Positions 32,336 through 43,829 of a stretch of 64,000 nucleotides of DNA are shown here, in pieces (within the stretch, counting starts at the first letter, position 1; every line of letters starts with the position of its first letter). Source of the DNA: Elymus sibiricus (taxonomy: Eukaryota > Streptophyta > Magnoliopsida > Poales > Poaceae). The notes beneath the pieces are model-generated. The model did no database searches and had not been told where the DNA came from. It was given only the letters and a program-made list of their open reading frames with translations. The stretch lies in assembly GCA_039707655.1 (NCBI GenBank), contig CM077676.1, forward strand, positions 377,956,114-378,020,113. Reading direction: 5' to 3'. A program made the position numbers and the translations under genes.

Positions 32336-33415
32336 GGGAACCTCCCCATCCCTACTAGTACCACCGGAGTAGCCAAGAAATCTGGCCGCAATCGTTTTGC
32401 TCCAAATCCATACACCCCTTGAGTTGTTCATCTGCAGAATCATCCTTACCCCTCTTGAGGTTCATCGGAAGAATCAAGGTACGAAGAGTACTCTCCAATC
32501 TCAACCATCACTGTCTCCAAGTTCCTTGACCCGAATGTCACCTGCCATCCCCTCCTCGCGATGCTAACTCTGCTCTAGTTTAGCTGCAGTCCATTTAGCA
32601 TCTCGTGCAAATTCATCCCAGTCCAGCTAACCGAAGCCCCGGCTTCTGACCTCATTACGGCAGATGGAGATGGAGCCCGTGAGCGCGGCCACGGGGGCCA
32701 CGGGGTCCGTCCTCGGGAAGCTGGGCGCTTTGCTGGCCGCTGACCGCGAGGTTCCCAATGTTGATGACGTCGAGTCCCTCGAGGCGGAGCTCCACGCGGT
32801 GCACGCCTCCCTCAAGGCAATATCCCAGGCGGAGGATCCCGGCGAGCGAGGCAGGCGCTGGATGAAGGAGGCGCGGGAGTTCTCGTACGGCGTGGAGGAC
32901 GCCCTAGACGAGTTCATGCTCCCTCCCCGAGACGGATCTGGTAATATTACTACCTCAGATGGCTTATCTGAAAAGATCAACACCTGGTTGGGGGAGGCGG
33001 TGGCTCGCCGTCGGACAGGCCAGGAGATCAGCGATAGCATCTCTAGGGCCGGCGGCGTCGAGGCAGAGGATCCCCGGGACTGCTGCTTTCTCTACAGAGA
33101 GATGGGTGAGCCCCTGGATCTCGACGGACCCGCCGCTGAACTCGTCAAAATGCTGAACGGAGGAGGGCAGCAATTGGAGGTGGTTTCCATCGTCGGGTGT
33201 GGGGGGCTGGGCAAGACGACTCTGGCTCGTCGTGTCTACGACACATTGGGTGAGCAGTTCGAGTATCTGGCTTTCGTCTCCGTCTCCCGGAAACCTCATT
33301 TGGTGGCAATTTTGAGAGACATTCTCAGCCAACTGGGGCGTGAGTATGACCAAACCTTAGCTGAGGATGCGCAATCGCTCGTTGACAGCGTCTCCAATTT
33401 CCTTCAGGATAAAAG

Positions 33416-34298
33416 GTACTGTACGCCAGTTCACATAATAGGAAATTTCACCTTCCATGTTTTCATTAGGCATGAATTTCTTATCTTTATCAGCTATAGC
33501 ATGTAGTTATTTTTATCTTCGTAATATACTCGTATGGTCCAGCGACACGAGGGGCTGTTTGGCTCACACCCACGCCAGCCCCGCCAATATCGGGCTCGCC
33601 AAATTATTGGCGAAGGTTTCGGCCGCCGCCGTTTCGCCAACGCGCGGGCGCTGAGGGTCTGTTTGGATTGCAGCCCGCGGCTGCCCTACAAATTTTTTGG
33701 CGTTGACCGCTAGTATTGGCCGCTGTTTGGATCGTAGCCAGGTTTCGCTGCCCACGCCAATTTTTTGGTCGTTCGTTCAGATGATCCGTGTGAGAGAATA
33801 TACATTTACTAGCTAGAGATATAGGCGGAGAAAGGTGGGCCGGTCTAAGTTCTTTCAGTTTGTATCCAAGTGTAACTCATTCTGCACTACCATGTTTTTG
33901 AATAGTACATTCATGCCAATGTTAATTTTGATGACTTTGTGACACACTTTTCACTGAACTAACTGCACATTAAATTGGCTCCTGTTTCAGCAAGTATTGT
34001 GTAAAAAAGTCTCTTGTGTAAATGCTTTCTTTTGGAGAATACGATATAAATTTTGAAGCTAGCATTAAGGAGACAAATTGGCCTATGCTGCTGAATCCGT
34101 GAAATGTTCTACAGGCTACCAGATATTTTCCCTTGTTTTGGTGAATTTTACCTACATGATCACATTTTGCCTACAATTAATATTATTGCTTACATTTTCA
34201 GATAGTAGTAGAACTTATGATAGTGCTTAGGAGTGTGTTTCTTATTTTTGTTGTCAACGATTGTAGCATGGTATTGACATTGCAAAATCATGTGCCAG
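33416..34298 (+). other. NLR intron 1 with a MITE-like insert
   Basis: Donor AAAAG/GTACTG and acceptor GTGCCAG/GTACTT; joining them gives DKR-YLIIVDD, the expected NB-ARC continuity. Within it, 33551-33790 carries three CTGTTTGG(A/C)T phrases (about 33554, 33659 and 33723) and GCC-rich text typical of hAT- or Tourist-type MITEs, but I could not define its ends. Confidence 0.7.
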
Positions 34299-34727
34299 GT
34301 ACTTGATCATAGTAGATGATGTATGGGATATTCAAACATGGGATATTATTAAAGGGTGCCTTTCCAAAAAGCAATTTTGGCAGCAGAATAATCACAACAA
34401 CGCGTATACATGAAGTAGCCAAATCATGCTGTGCTTCATGTGGGGGTCGAGTTTATACGTTAAGCGCTCTCAGTACCGTGGACTCGGAAAGGTTGTTTTT
34501 TAAGATGGTGTTTAATTCTGGTGAGCAATGCCCATCCCACCTCAAAAGAGTTTCTGACAAGATCTTGCAAAAATGTGATGGTCTGCCCCTGGCAATTATT
34601 GCTATATCCGGTTTGCTGATTGCCAACACGCATGAAGATCATTGGGAACAAGTGTACAGTTCTATCAGGCATGGACTTGGAAGCAACCCTGCTGTTGAAA
34701 GAACCATGAGGATTTTGTTGCTGAGCT

Positions 34728-36643
34728 TGTAACACCCGTGTATTACCTAAGAATAATTAAATTAATTAATTTCTATTTATTATAATTACATTTCGGCTTA
34801 TTTATCATTTTTAGAGCTCCGGCATGCTAGTATTTATTAACAAACTTTGTTCTCTTAATATCTTATGCATGCAAAATTGTTAGCACACTCTCTTTGCATA
34901 AGCTCACTTTAGAAACGTTGGAGAACTACAATTGCCTGGAGTAGTCACTCGTACTTTTACATGCATGCATCAACGCATGGCATGCACAGCATCCATAGGG
35001 TGTACCCGAATGCATCAATGCATGTAGCCATTCGTCTTGTCAACCAGTCGATTGAATGCATGTTCATAGCCTGCTCCCTAGTTCTTGCGTAGCTGCGTTT
35101 TCTTTTCACCGAAGGACAGCCAGCTCTTGTGATGCACAGTACCACCGTCTAGGACAGTAGATATTTTTTTGCATGCAGTGATGAGAAGGCCTGTTGCATG
35201 GCTACGTGCCTTATTCTTCGGGGTTTAAAGTATACGTGTCATTTGAGGAGAGAAACGTATGCATGCATGAGTTAGCAGATGCACTGAACCAGCCGTTGGA
35301 TGAAGCAAAAGGGTACTGGTCTATCCTTTGGAGTGAGCAGGAGTTACGACCCTGGAAATTTGCGGCTGGCAGTGGTTAATACATTCACCAGGAGTTGGCT
35401 ACTCTTCGCCACTATAAAAGGCGACCAGGTGCTGTAGAGTAGGACCCCAGATAGAATCATACCAGAAACAGAAGCATAGACTTTCGCTGGTGTCGCTCGT
35501 GTTGGTAGCAGTCGTGCGGTGGTCCGGAGCTGCTGGTCAGGCAAGTAGCAGTTCCTTTGTCCATACTCCGTTGCTGTGTTTAGTCCTGCGACTTGCACTC
35601 CATTCATTGATCTACAGATATACTGCTGCTAGTATATCTTTGCTAGCCACTGTACCGTGATATATGTGTTCTTGTGTAAATGTTTTCTGTTCATTGGCCA
35701 CGGTACCGTTGAGAAGAAATATGTTCCGGTAAGCAAGTAATCGTCATGATTATTTGGGCTTACGCGGAGACGTGAGAATTGCTACATGAGCTTCATCATA
35801 TCATTGACCTCATTATTTTTCATTATCACATGTGTATATATTGGTGTCACGACCGCAAACGTATTGTACCGGTCACAGTTCAGGTATGGGACTGTCTGAG
35901 TTCTCCGCTGGGGGTGACACTTGTTCCGAACAAGGTATCGGTGATGGATCCTTGGGAACGACCCATACTAGTAAGTCAAGTTGTCGTGCCTCAGGGGACC
36001 AAAGGACTCTGCTCTTCTGGAACCCACGTGGTTCTGGTCGAGGCTGTCGATGTCGGAGTACCCCTCTTAAGAGTGTAAAAGTGTGAAATTTCACCCCTGT
36101 GACTCCCGGGTTGGGAAGCTTGCTGGTCACGTGTGATACCAATATTTTTCCTTACACACTTCTGTACAATTTATTTCAATATTCTCGATGAATTCCATTG
36201 GATATTCTCTTTAAATTCAGCCTTTCATAATACTTTATTTCCACTGCTAAATCCTTCCATTATTGCTCTACCATGTTCTTGAAACTAAATGTCACCGTTG
36301 TAAAACCCTTAACACTTTCTCTTCTGTCCTTTTGATAAAATGCTACTAGCTGAGTATGAATTGTCGTACTCACCCTTGCTTAATTTCTATTTTTGCAGCC
36401 CTGAGCGGTAATGATCCTGAGCATGACTTTGAGTAGTAGGCGTAGCACGCGCCGGGAGGGAATGAATAAAAGTACTTAGGAGTTTATTTCAGCAAGAACT
36501 TTGTATCCCCAGAATAAAGAATATATATATGCTATATCAGTGTATTATTGTGAAATGTTTGATTTAGGCCTCACACGTCTATAAGCTCCGGTTTATAAAC
36601 GCGTGGCGGCTGTTACGTCCGAGCTTTGTTTCGGGGCGTGACA
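34728..36643 (+). mobile_element. Solo LTR inside NLR exon 2 (1916 bp)
   Basis: It begins TGTAACACCC and ends GGGGCGTGACA, a TG...CA element with partly inverted termini (TGTAACACCC versus TGTCACGCCC). A perfect 5-bp TSD, GAGCT, flanks it (34723-34727 and 36644-36648). Removing the LTR and one TSD restores the NLR frame exactly. A TATA-like ACTATAAAAGGC at 35411 suggests an LTR promoter. No internal retroviral sequence remains, consistent with unequal recombination between two LTRs. Confidence 0.93.
35413..35419 (+). promoter_or_regulatory. TATA box of the solo LTR
   Basis: TATAAAA within CGCCACTATAAAAGGCGACC. If still active it would drive transcription rightward into the LRR-encoding half of the NLR. 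Confidence 0.5.
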
Positions 36644-38198
36644 GAGCTACTTTGATCTTACCCCTTGCCTAAAATCTTGCCTACTTTATCTCAGTATATT
36701 TCCGGAAGGCTATGCTATCAAGAAGGAACGTCTGGTATTGAGATGGAGTGCTGAGGGATTCATTCCTGAAGAGCATGGACACACCCTATATGAATCAGGA
36801 GAGAGGTGTTTTAACGAGCTCATCAACAGGAACCTGATTCAACCAGGGGAGATAAATAAGTTTGGTGAGGTGGAAAGCTGTCGAGTCCATGGCATAATTC
36901 TTGATTTCCTCGTATCCATGTCAAACCAAGACAATTTTGTTACTTTAATTGGTGTACCTGGTGTAAATCCTGAGCGGCAAAACAAAGTCCGTCGATTGTC
37001 TCTACAGGGTGACTGTGAAATTCCGGCAGATCTTATTTTGTGTAATGCCCGGTCACTTTCTGTTTTTGGTGGTTGTGTTAAAGTGCCATCCCTCTTGAAG
37101 TTTGGACACTTGCGTATTTTAGATTTGGAAGGTTCTGGGGAAGTGGAAGATCAACTTCTTGCAGAACTAGGTGGTCTGTTCCATCTCAAGTACCTGAGGC
37201 TCAAGTCAAAAGTTGGAAAGCTTCCCCAACAAATAGCAGAGTTACAGTCCTTGGAGTCACTTGAGATATGTGAAAGCAATGCGACAACTGAAATTCCATC
37301 AGCCATCAATCAACTTACACGATTGGTACGTCTAGTTGTTAACGATGAAACTATATTACCGGATGAAATTGGTGGCCTCAAAGCATTGCAAGTGTTTAGA
37401 GGTATTAATGTCAACACCCAGTCAACCAACTTTGTTCAGCAGCTTTGTCTACTGTCAAACCTGATGGAACTGAGCATAAGTTTTATCAACTACTATGCTG
37501 GTGATAACTGGAAGGAGAACCAGGAAGAGATGGTCAATTCGATATGTCGGCTTGGCAGAGCAAACCTTCATGTTCTACACATTACCATCAACGAGGGAGC
37601 AGATGAGATCTTGGAGGAATCATGGAGCCCTGCTCCACTTAGTCTCCGGGAACTTGTCTTCCAGGGGGGCATTGTCTCGAGTGTTCCAAGATGGATTGGC
37701 TCACTTGTCAACCTCCAGAAATTGGCCGTGCCTATGTGGGAAGTTGGAGAGGAGGACCTGGTGATCCTGGGAAGCCTACCTGATCTGCGCCATCTTAGCC
37801 TCACTGCACTGGCAGCTGGGTCAAAAGAAGGGCGGCTTAGAGTCACCCAAAGCTATGGATTCCCTTCCTTGATCAGTCTTCAGATCGGCGGAGAAGAGTG
37901 TGCACTGGGGTTAGTTTTTGAAGCTGGTTCCATGCCAAAGCTACAAAATCTTGAGCTCGAGTTCGACGCAGAGGAAACTAGTTCTGTGACCAATAGTGGT
38001 TTTGATTTTGGCATCAAGCATCTCTCCTGCCTCACAAGCACAGCCGTTCGCTCTACTTACGACGAGTCCGTTCGTCCCACATTGGAGGCTGCCATGGAGA
38101 GGTGCATTAACGACCATCCCAACCGTCCCACGTTGATATGGATGAAATGAATATTTGTAAGACACTGATTCCCCCTTCCAAAGATTTGCCACTTAAAA

Positions 38199-38273
38199 GT
38201 ATGTATATATATTTTCTTCTGTCCATCCCCTCACATTATCTCTTTTCATTTGTTATTTTTCTACCTCTTTCAG
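38199..38273 (+). other. Likely 3'-UTR intron of the NLR
   Basis: AAAA/GTATGT donor, a pyrimidine-rich tract (TTTTTCTACCTCTTTCAG) and acceptor at 38273 define a 75-nt intron just after the stop codon. 3'-UTR introns are common in cereal NLRs. The region 38274-38600 is then presumed UTR and flank, with nothing else recognised. Confidence 0.5.
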
Positions 38274-38639
38274 GGCAAAATTCAAGCAGGCAGGTAGAAG
38301 CTGCAGTTAACATGAGCAACAAGATGGGTCAACATGGTTATAGGGTGACACTGAAAAGCCAAGAGCAGAGCAATAACCGGACTGAAGTTCTTGTTACATT
38401 CAGTTAGTGGTATTCTATCTATCCAAAAGTTTATTCCAAGAAAACTGTTTTCTTGAAATGTTTCTAGACATGGGCAATCAGCGTGGTGTACCTCATGGCT
38501 GATGGTCATCATTTTCTTTTTGTTCCTTCGTTCTTTCGTTAAAGTGAGCAAGTGACATTGTAAAACTTTCTTAGGTACGTAGTTACATCAACATCTTTTG
38601 TGGGGAAAGTACATCGACATCATAGTGTGTTTTTTCTGT

Positions 38640-39720
38640 ATGTTCCTGCCGACGCGGTCCCTGCCGTCCCCTGCCAGGTGGCACCCGGCACCGCCAGCAG
38701 CTGCTCCTCCGGGGCTCAGCTGGGTGCTCGTGTCGGCTGGAAGGCAGCCGGAGTTGGTGGGCCGCGTGTATCACGCAAGGAAGCGGGCGGTGGAGGCGGC
38801 TGCCAGCCGCTCCAAGTGGAGCCGATTCGCGTCGGAGCCACTCCCCCCGGCCAGCGACGACACGAGGCTCTCCGCGACGCCATCCGCCAATTTGAACTAG
38901 TAGTCCGATGGCATGTATGATAAACTACCATATGCTATGTCATGTATGAACTATGTGCTATGTGTTATATGAACTATGAAGTACTTCGTTTGATCTATGT
39001 TGCATGATGTTGTGTGGATTTGAGTTGTGGACACAGACAAATGAGGGATAACCGAGCTAAGGAGGAGATAGCTGTCGGTTGGCTCTCTGCCGGTCCCGGT
39101 CCAGTGCCGCATCCAACACCTCCAACTCGAGCGCCGAGCAGATCCACCTCAAACCCTATGTCGTCTTTGAGCGCTACAATTTGTATCAACCGGACAAGGG
39201 CAATGTGGGTGAAGTTTTGAACTAGTAGAACATGCCTAATTTTAGTAGTCCGATGGACAAGGGTAAGGGCAAAGGCGGCAGTGGGTGAACTTCCTCTATA
39301 ACCCGATTTAAACTAGTAGAACATGTCTAATTTTGTTAGTCCAATGGCATGTATGATGTACTACCCTATGCTATGTCCTGTATGAACTATGTGCTATGTC
39401 ATATATGAACTATGTGCTATGTCATATATGAACCATGAAGTACGTCGTTTGATCTACTCCGTATGATATTATGTGGATTTGGGGGTTTGCAAGTATGATG
39501 AACTACCCTATGCTATATCCTGTATGAACTATGTGATATGAAGTATGGCGTTTGATCTACTTTGTACTCCCTCCGTAAAGTAGTGATCTAAACGCTCTTA
39601 TATTTCTTTACAGAGGGAGTATGATATTGTGTGGATTTGAGGACACATAGGAGTGACCGGGCACAGGCCCGTCTACCAACATATAGGGGTCAAATTAGGA
39701 TATTGTGGTTGTAGATGCTC
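38640..39720 (+). mobile_element. Harbinger-derived fragment
   Basis: The right end ...GTTGTAGATGCTC followed by TTA (39721-39723) matches Harbinger-type termini. The GC-rich left part (38640-38900) is open in several frames and could be an exon relic. A ~130-150 bp segment containing CTATGCTATGTC.TGTATGAACTATGTG recurs at about 38905, 39345 and 39495, the last copy interrupted by a Stowaway element. The left end is not defined. Confidence 0.5.
39567..39619 (+). mobile_element. Very short Stowaway MITE (53 bp)
   Basis: CTCCCTCCGTAAAG...CTTTACAGAGGGAG between TA dinucleotides (39565-39566 and 39620-39621). It sits inside the third repeat copy of the Harbinger fragment. Confidence 0.85.
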
Positions 39721-39737
39721 TTAGCACCTGCGTTGTA

Positions 39738-39993
39738 CTCCCTCCGGTCCTTTTTACTCCGCGTATTAGATTTGTGTCAAGTCAAACTTTGCAAAGTTTG
39801 ACCAAATTTATATTAAAGATATCAACATCTACAACACCAAATATATATACTATGAAACTACATTTCATAATGAATCTAACAATATTGATTTGGCATTGTG
39901 AATGTTAATACTTTTTTCTATAAGTTTGGTCAAAGTAGAGATACTTTGACTTCAGACAAAATTTATATGCAGACTAAACAGGAGCGGAGGGAG
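39738..39993 (+). mobile_element. Stowaway MITE (256 bp)
   Basis: Starts CTCCCTCCGGTCCTTTTTAC and ends GGAGCGGAGGGAG with TA target copies at 39736-39737 and 39994-39995. The interior includes the usual CAAACTTTGCAAAGTTTG palindrome. Confidence 0.9.
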
Positions 39994-39995
39994 TA

Positions 39996-40515
39996 CAAGC
40001 CTAATACCGCCACGGCCAGGCTAGAACTGCCCGCATGACTCATCGCATCGATCATAGCAATATTATGATTCGGATTTTGGCCGACACATGGCAGTATGTT
40101 TCCTATTCTAACACTATATATGATCAATAAATTTATGTGAAATTTCAACTCAATAAATCGAACATCCAACATCACAATGAAGACAACAGCTATCCCAATG
40201 AATATCGAGTGGCGAATTTATTCAGATACTGGTTTTTTACAACAAAGTACAATCTTCACTGACATTAACAAAATACACTCCTCTCGATTATTCTTATTTA
40301 TTTACGGAAAAGCAAGAGAAGCCAATGCAGGCAGTGTCAGTATACAGTTCTAAATGAAGGATCCACATAGCAACAATATGTTTATGATACACTGGGTGAA
40401 CAGCAAGCCCACGCTCGGCGTCCCTACTGTAAACCCCAGGGTCCAAAGGAAAAAAACCAAGCATGATTGTTGAAAACTTCCATGCCGTCGTGTGAAAACT
40501 CATATGAAGCACAAA
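39996..40515 (-). other. 3' UTR and flank of the membrane-protein gene
   Basis: Minus-strand AATAAA-like signals lie near 40288-40305, about 210 bases past the stop codon. Nothing else is recognised. Confidence 0.4.
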
Positions 40516-43417
40516 CTAATCCATCTTGACATTTGAGTATAGGAGCGTGTCCCTGGTAAGCGGCATGTTCATGAGCAAGCAAATCTGCACAATCAGCACA
40601 TAGTGTCATCAGAGATGCGTTTCGACAAAGTTAATAAATAATAGGCAAGACTACGAGAACGCATGCTCACCCCAATGAGAGTTGAGACAAGAAAGATGAT
40701 CCCTGTAATCCATGCAAGACTCAATCTAACAAGATATATAGCAGCTATAGAAGCTGTAGCTTTAGTTTTCGATGCTTCTGCAAGCCGTCTTGAGATATGC
40801 AATGAAGACGGTCCATCGATGATGGATGCCAAGGATGTTGAAGCCTCCTCAGTGGATATTACCAGCCCAACAATTTTCCCTATATTAACACACGATAAAT
40901 GTCGAAACAGGATAAAAAATTAGCTGTAAATAGTGTTCTGCTAATATAACAAGTGTATTGATTGAAAAGGTTATGTTTCAAGTCAACAATCAACGGCACA
41001 AAAAAACTTACCGTTATATGCTCCCTGCAATTGATCAAATGCTTTGGTGAGAGCTGTCTGAACTACTTCAGCTCCCTGCTTAACAATTTCTGCGGAACCA
41101 TATTCATCTTGCAAAGCCTAAATAAACCCATCAAATAAGTAAATTTATATCACTGACATAAGGGGGTCATGTGCTTATATCAACGGTATCTAGGCAATCA
41201 TGGGAGGACCAGGTAGTGGTCTGGGGAATGAATAGTTACAGGGTCTCTCGAATATATTGCTGTGAACAGTTCATAAGAATATTAAAATTGCAGCCAAAGA
41301 TTTATTTTTATAATTACCTTAATGCCCGTGAAGTGGCATACTAGTAACTCTGCAGGGCTCACTATGCCTCCTGAGAAATCTTCGTGAACCTGAATACCCC
41401 TTTTGATGGTTTTAAGAAGGGAGATCAAGCTGGATGCAAATTCAACGTCTACTTCCTGTGTAGACATGCAAATGAAGTTAAATAATTCCTAGAGTACAAT
41501 TTAGTGGTCAATTTTGCACAAACTAGGAAGTGACCTCATCCAATTTTAACAGAAAAAGCAATTCATCCTCAGAGACAAGTTATGTACTTTTGAAGCCAAG
41601 TTCAGGTTAGTATGCAAATGGGTGATGAAGCGATGCTAACCTTATTGAGGAGCAAAGTAAGACTGTTTCCACTCTTCAAGGGGATGTTTAATTTGCTATC
41701 AGCCTTCTGATAGGATCCCTCCAACCAGGTTGCCTGCACAAAAAAAATTCTACTTATAGTTTCTAAATTGTGCTAGTTTTCTCCTAAAGAAATAGTATAC
41801 TTACCAAGTTGGTGAGTTCATTATCAAGAACATCTGATCCAGAAGATTCGTCTGAACGAATGACAATCAATTCATCCTTATCTGCAAGGTATATGATCAA
41901 TGATACTTATGTGTTGACAGGGCAGATACAGAAGTAGGGCCATCCAAGTTCCAAAAGCAGGGAGATGCCCAGTAATTAGTCAGACCTGTAAGCCCTGTAG
42001 CAGCATTTTTTGCACCATCAATCTTGGTTTTGTAAATACTACCGGCATCAGATATGAAGCTATCGACAGAGTCTGACATATGATCAAGAGAGACGACATT
42101 AGTCGCTACATCAAAATGCATGAATAGTTCAGATAAAATCATCCCCAACAAATTAACATACCATGGGATCCATCAATTTGCATCAAGAAAACAGCACGAG
42201 GCCTGTCAAATGGTTTTGGCAGTAGCAGCTTGTTTAACTGAAAATCAAGATAGACAAAGGTTGAATAGCTTAGATAGAGTAGCACAATGCACGCAAAAAC
42301 TAGCTGAATCATGAAAGCTAAATAACCTTTGCAGAAGAAAGTGCAGGAAGCATGGCAGGTGGTGCGAAACCAAGCAAGACGGAAACAGCTGCAGAAACTT
42401 CATCAAGTGACATCGACGTGGCCTGTTGTAGCATGACAAGGCATACATCATGAGATCGTACTGGCACGTGGGTTATGAATGAAATAAAGACGAAAGCTAA
42501 GGTTGATCTGTCATGGTAACCAGCACTGCCTTCACACTTGAAGCACTAAGAGGAGGCAGTTAGTCAAGGCAAGGATAAAATGCTATTATGGCATGTATAA
42601 ACGCAGGTGGTTAGCAAACAAAACAAAACAAATGTTTCTTGTCATGCAGGTCAGCTAGGATGATAATTTATAGGTACCTCTGATTAACACATTGTTATGC
42701 ATGTAACTACCTGCAACTAAAAGATACAACTATCTAATTAAGTAGCCATGGAGAATATAGGTGCTTAACTTTCTTTTTCGAGAACGAGTAGATGAAATGA
42801 CATATATGGCTGGGCAGTTGACGATCTATTAGCTATATTCGCTCTCTTTGCATCATATCGCGTAGTAACAGCTAGTCCCTTTGTTCACAGATATAAGATG
42901 TTTTGGATATTTCAATATGGACTACATACGAACATAAATGAGTGAACAAACACACTAAAATGCGTCTATATACATCCGAATCATAAAAAAGTTAGAACAT
43001 GTATTTGGTGCTGCCATCTGGTATTTGTTACTTGAATTGAATGGTCGTCTGGTATTTGTTACATAACCTACGAACTAAAAACCGGAATCCGGCATGAATT
43101 AGCTGGAAGAGTCGTTCGAGCTTGGTAGGTACTAGGTAGGAAGCAGCAACGGGTTGGTCCGTAGAGAAAGAGAGGGGGATAATCGGTGGCCGAACCTGGT
43201 CGTCCTGCTGATCCCGCAGGTAGCGGTGCGACGCGCCGTCGATGAAGGCGGCGGCATCTCCCTGTCCCTGTGGCCGCATACGAATGGAGCCATCGTAAGA
43301 GGGCGACAGAGATAAGGGATTGCTAAGAGAGGGAGAACTGGGTACCTCAGGGGCGGCGACGACGAAGGAGACGGCAAGCGCGAGGAAAGGGAGGAGGAGG
43401 AGGAGGTGGCGAGCCAT
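40516..43417 (-). CDS. Single-pass type I membrane protein, 11 exons, apparently intact (364 aa)
   Basis: Exons (minus, 5' to 3'): 43346-43417, 43196-43267, 42327-42422, 42162-42237, 41986-42072, 41805-41881, 41641-41733, 41318-41455, 41012-41117, 40671-40879, 40516-40584. Every junction has GT-AG and phases join without a stop. The product has a signal peptide (MARHLLLLLPFLALAVSFVVAA), a long lumenal or extracellular part (MSLDEVSAAVSVLLGFAPP, KPFDRPRAVFLMQIDGSH), a membrane helix at about 326-349 (AWITGIIFLVSTLIGICLLM) and a short tail ending KMD. The layout resembles V-ATPase accessory (Ac45/Voa1-like) proteins. From memory it matches a conserved plant family including Arabidopsis At3g13410; function there is unsettled. 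Intron 1 is only 78 nt and stays in frame if retained, so a 390-aa form is possible. Confidence 0.85.
42884..42999 (+). mobile_element. Stowaway-type MITE remnant in intron 2 of the membrane-protein gene
   Basis: The text GTTCACAGATATAAGATGTT... to AAAAAAGTTAGAACATG matches a common Stowaway family interior. The terminal CTCCCTCC is degraded and the right end is lost. Confidence 0.65.
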
Positions 43418-43527
43418 GGTCGCCGGCGTCGGCTGCAGATCCGATCGAGTCGCTTCAGAAGATTTGGATCTTGGCTGCCCCCCTCTGTCTCCCTCAAGAA
43501 AATAGATTGGGGAAACAAGTTGCGTAA

Positions 43528-43823
43528 GGGCTTGTTTGGTTAGTGTGATACCGGCCGGGATCCCAGCTCAATCCACGTGGAACACTCCGGTGGGGAATAA
43601 TTCCCGGATTAGAATGGTGTATGTGTTGAGGCCGGGATGGGAAAATCCCGGCCTGACCCACCCATTCCGCAATGTTCCATGGGGGAGAAAAGAATCTGCT
43701 CTGAGCAGTGGAACGAATCCTACTCCAAAGTTGAGGTGATTGGGTGTCAGGTAGAGGATCAACCCAATCCCTGGGTGTATTTGTTCCACTAGGGGATTGT
43801 ATCCCCTACAACCAAACATGGCC
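43528..43823. mobile_element. Tourist-like MITE (296 bp) just upstream of the membrane-protein gene
   Basis: Starts GGGCTTGTTTGGTT and ends AACCAAACATGGCC, near-perfect inverted complements, with TAA at 43525-43527 and 43824-43826. It lies about 110 bases before the start codon, so it forms part of, or adjoins, the promoter and 5' UTR. Confidence 0.85.
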
Positions 43824-43829
43824 TAAAGA

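Larger units (their letters stand above)
32664..38150 (+). pseudogene. CC-NBS-LRR (NLR) disease-resistance gene homologue, disrupted
   Basis: Exon 1 (32664-33415) encodes a shortened Rx-type coiled-coil N-terminus (residues 1-95, with WMKEAREFSYGVEDALDEFM) and the start of NB-ARC with P-loop GCGGLGKTT (33195-33221) and FEYLAFVSVS. Exon 2 begins at 34299 after a GT-AG intron (33416-34298) with kinase-2 YLIIVDDVWD. At about 34350-34356 the frame shifts (one base gained or two lost) before RNBS-B SRIITTTR, so the protein would stop soon after. GLPLA follows at about 34580. A solo LTR (34728-36643) then splits the exon between LLLS and YFDL. Beyond it lie the RNBS-D equivalent LKSCLLYLSIFPEGYAI, a VHG in place of MHD, and an LRR region to 38150. 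The family senses pathogen effectors in the cytosol; this copy cannot make the full protein as read. Confidence 0.92.

Noticed and set aside
36641..36650. Alternative splice acceptor ACAG at 36644 for the LTR 'intron'
   Set aside because: It joins the exon halves out of frame; only the acceptor at 36646 keeps the frame.
38138..38407. Extra C-terminal exon of the NLR
   Set aside because: The frame lies after the LRR stop codon and is separated by a convincing 75-nt 3'-UTR intron; it has no LRR features.
43132..43518. 128-codon minus-strand ORF overlapping exon 1 of the membrane-protein gene
   Set aside because: A Ser/Arg-rich shadow frame across exon 1, intron 1 and exon 2, without conservation.
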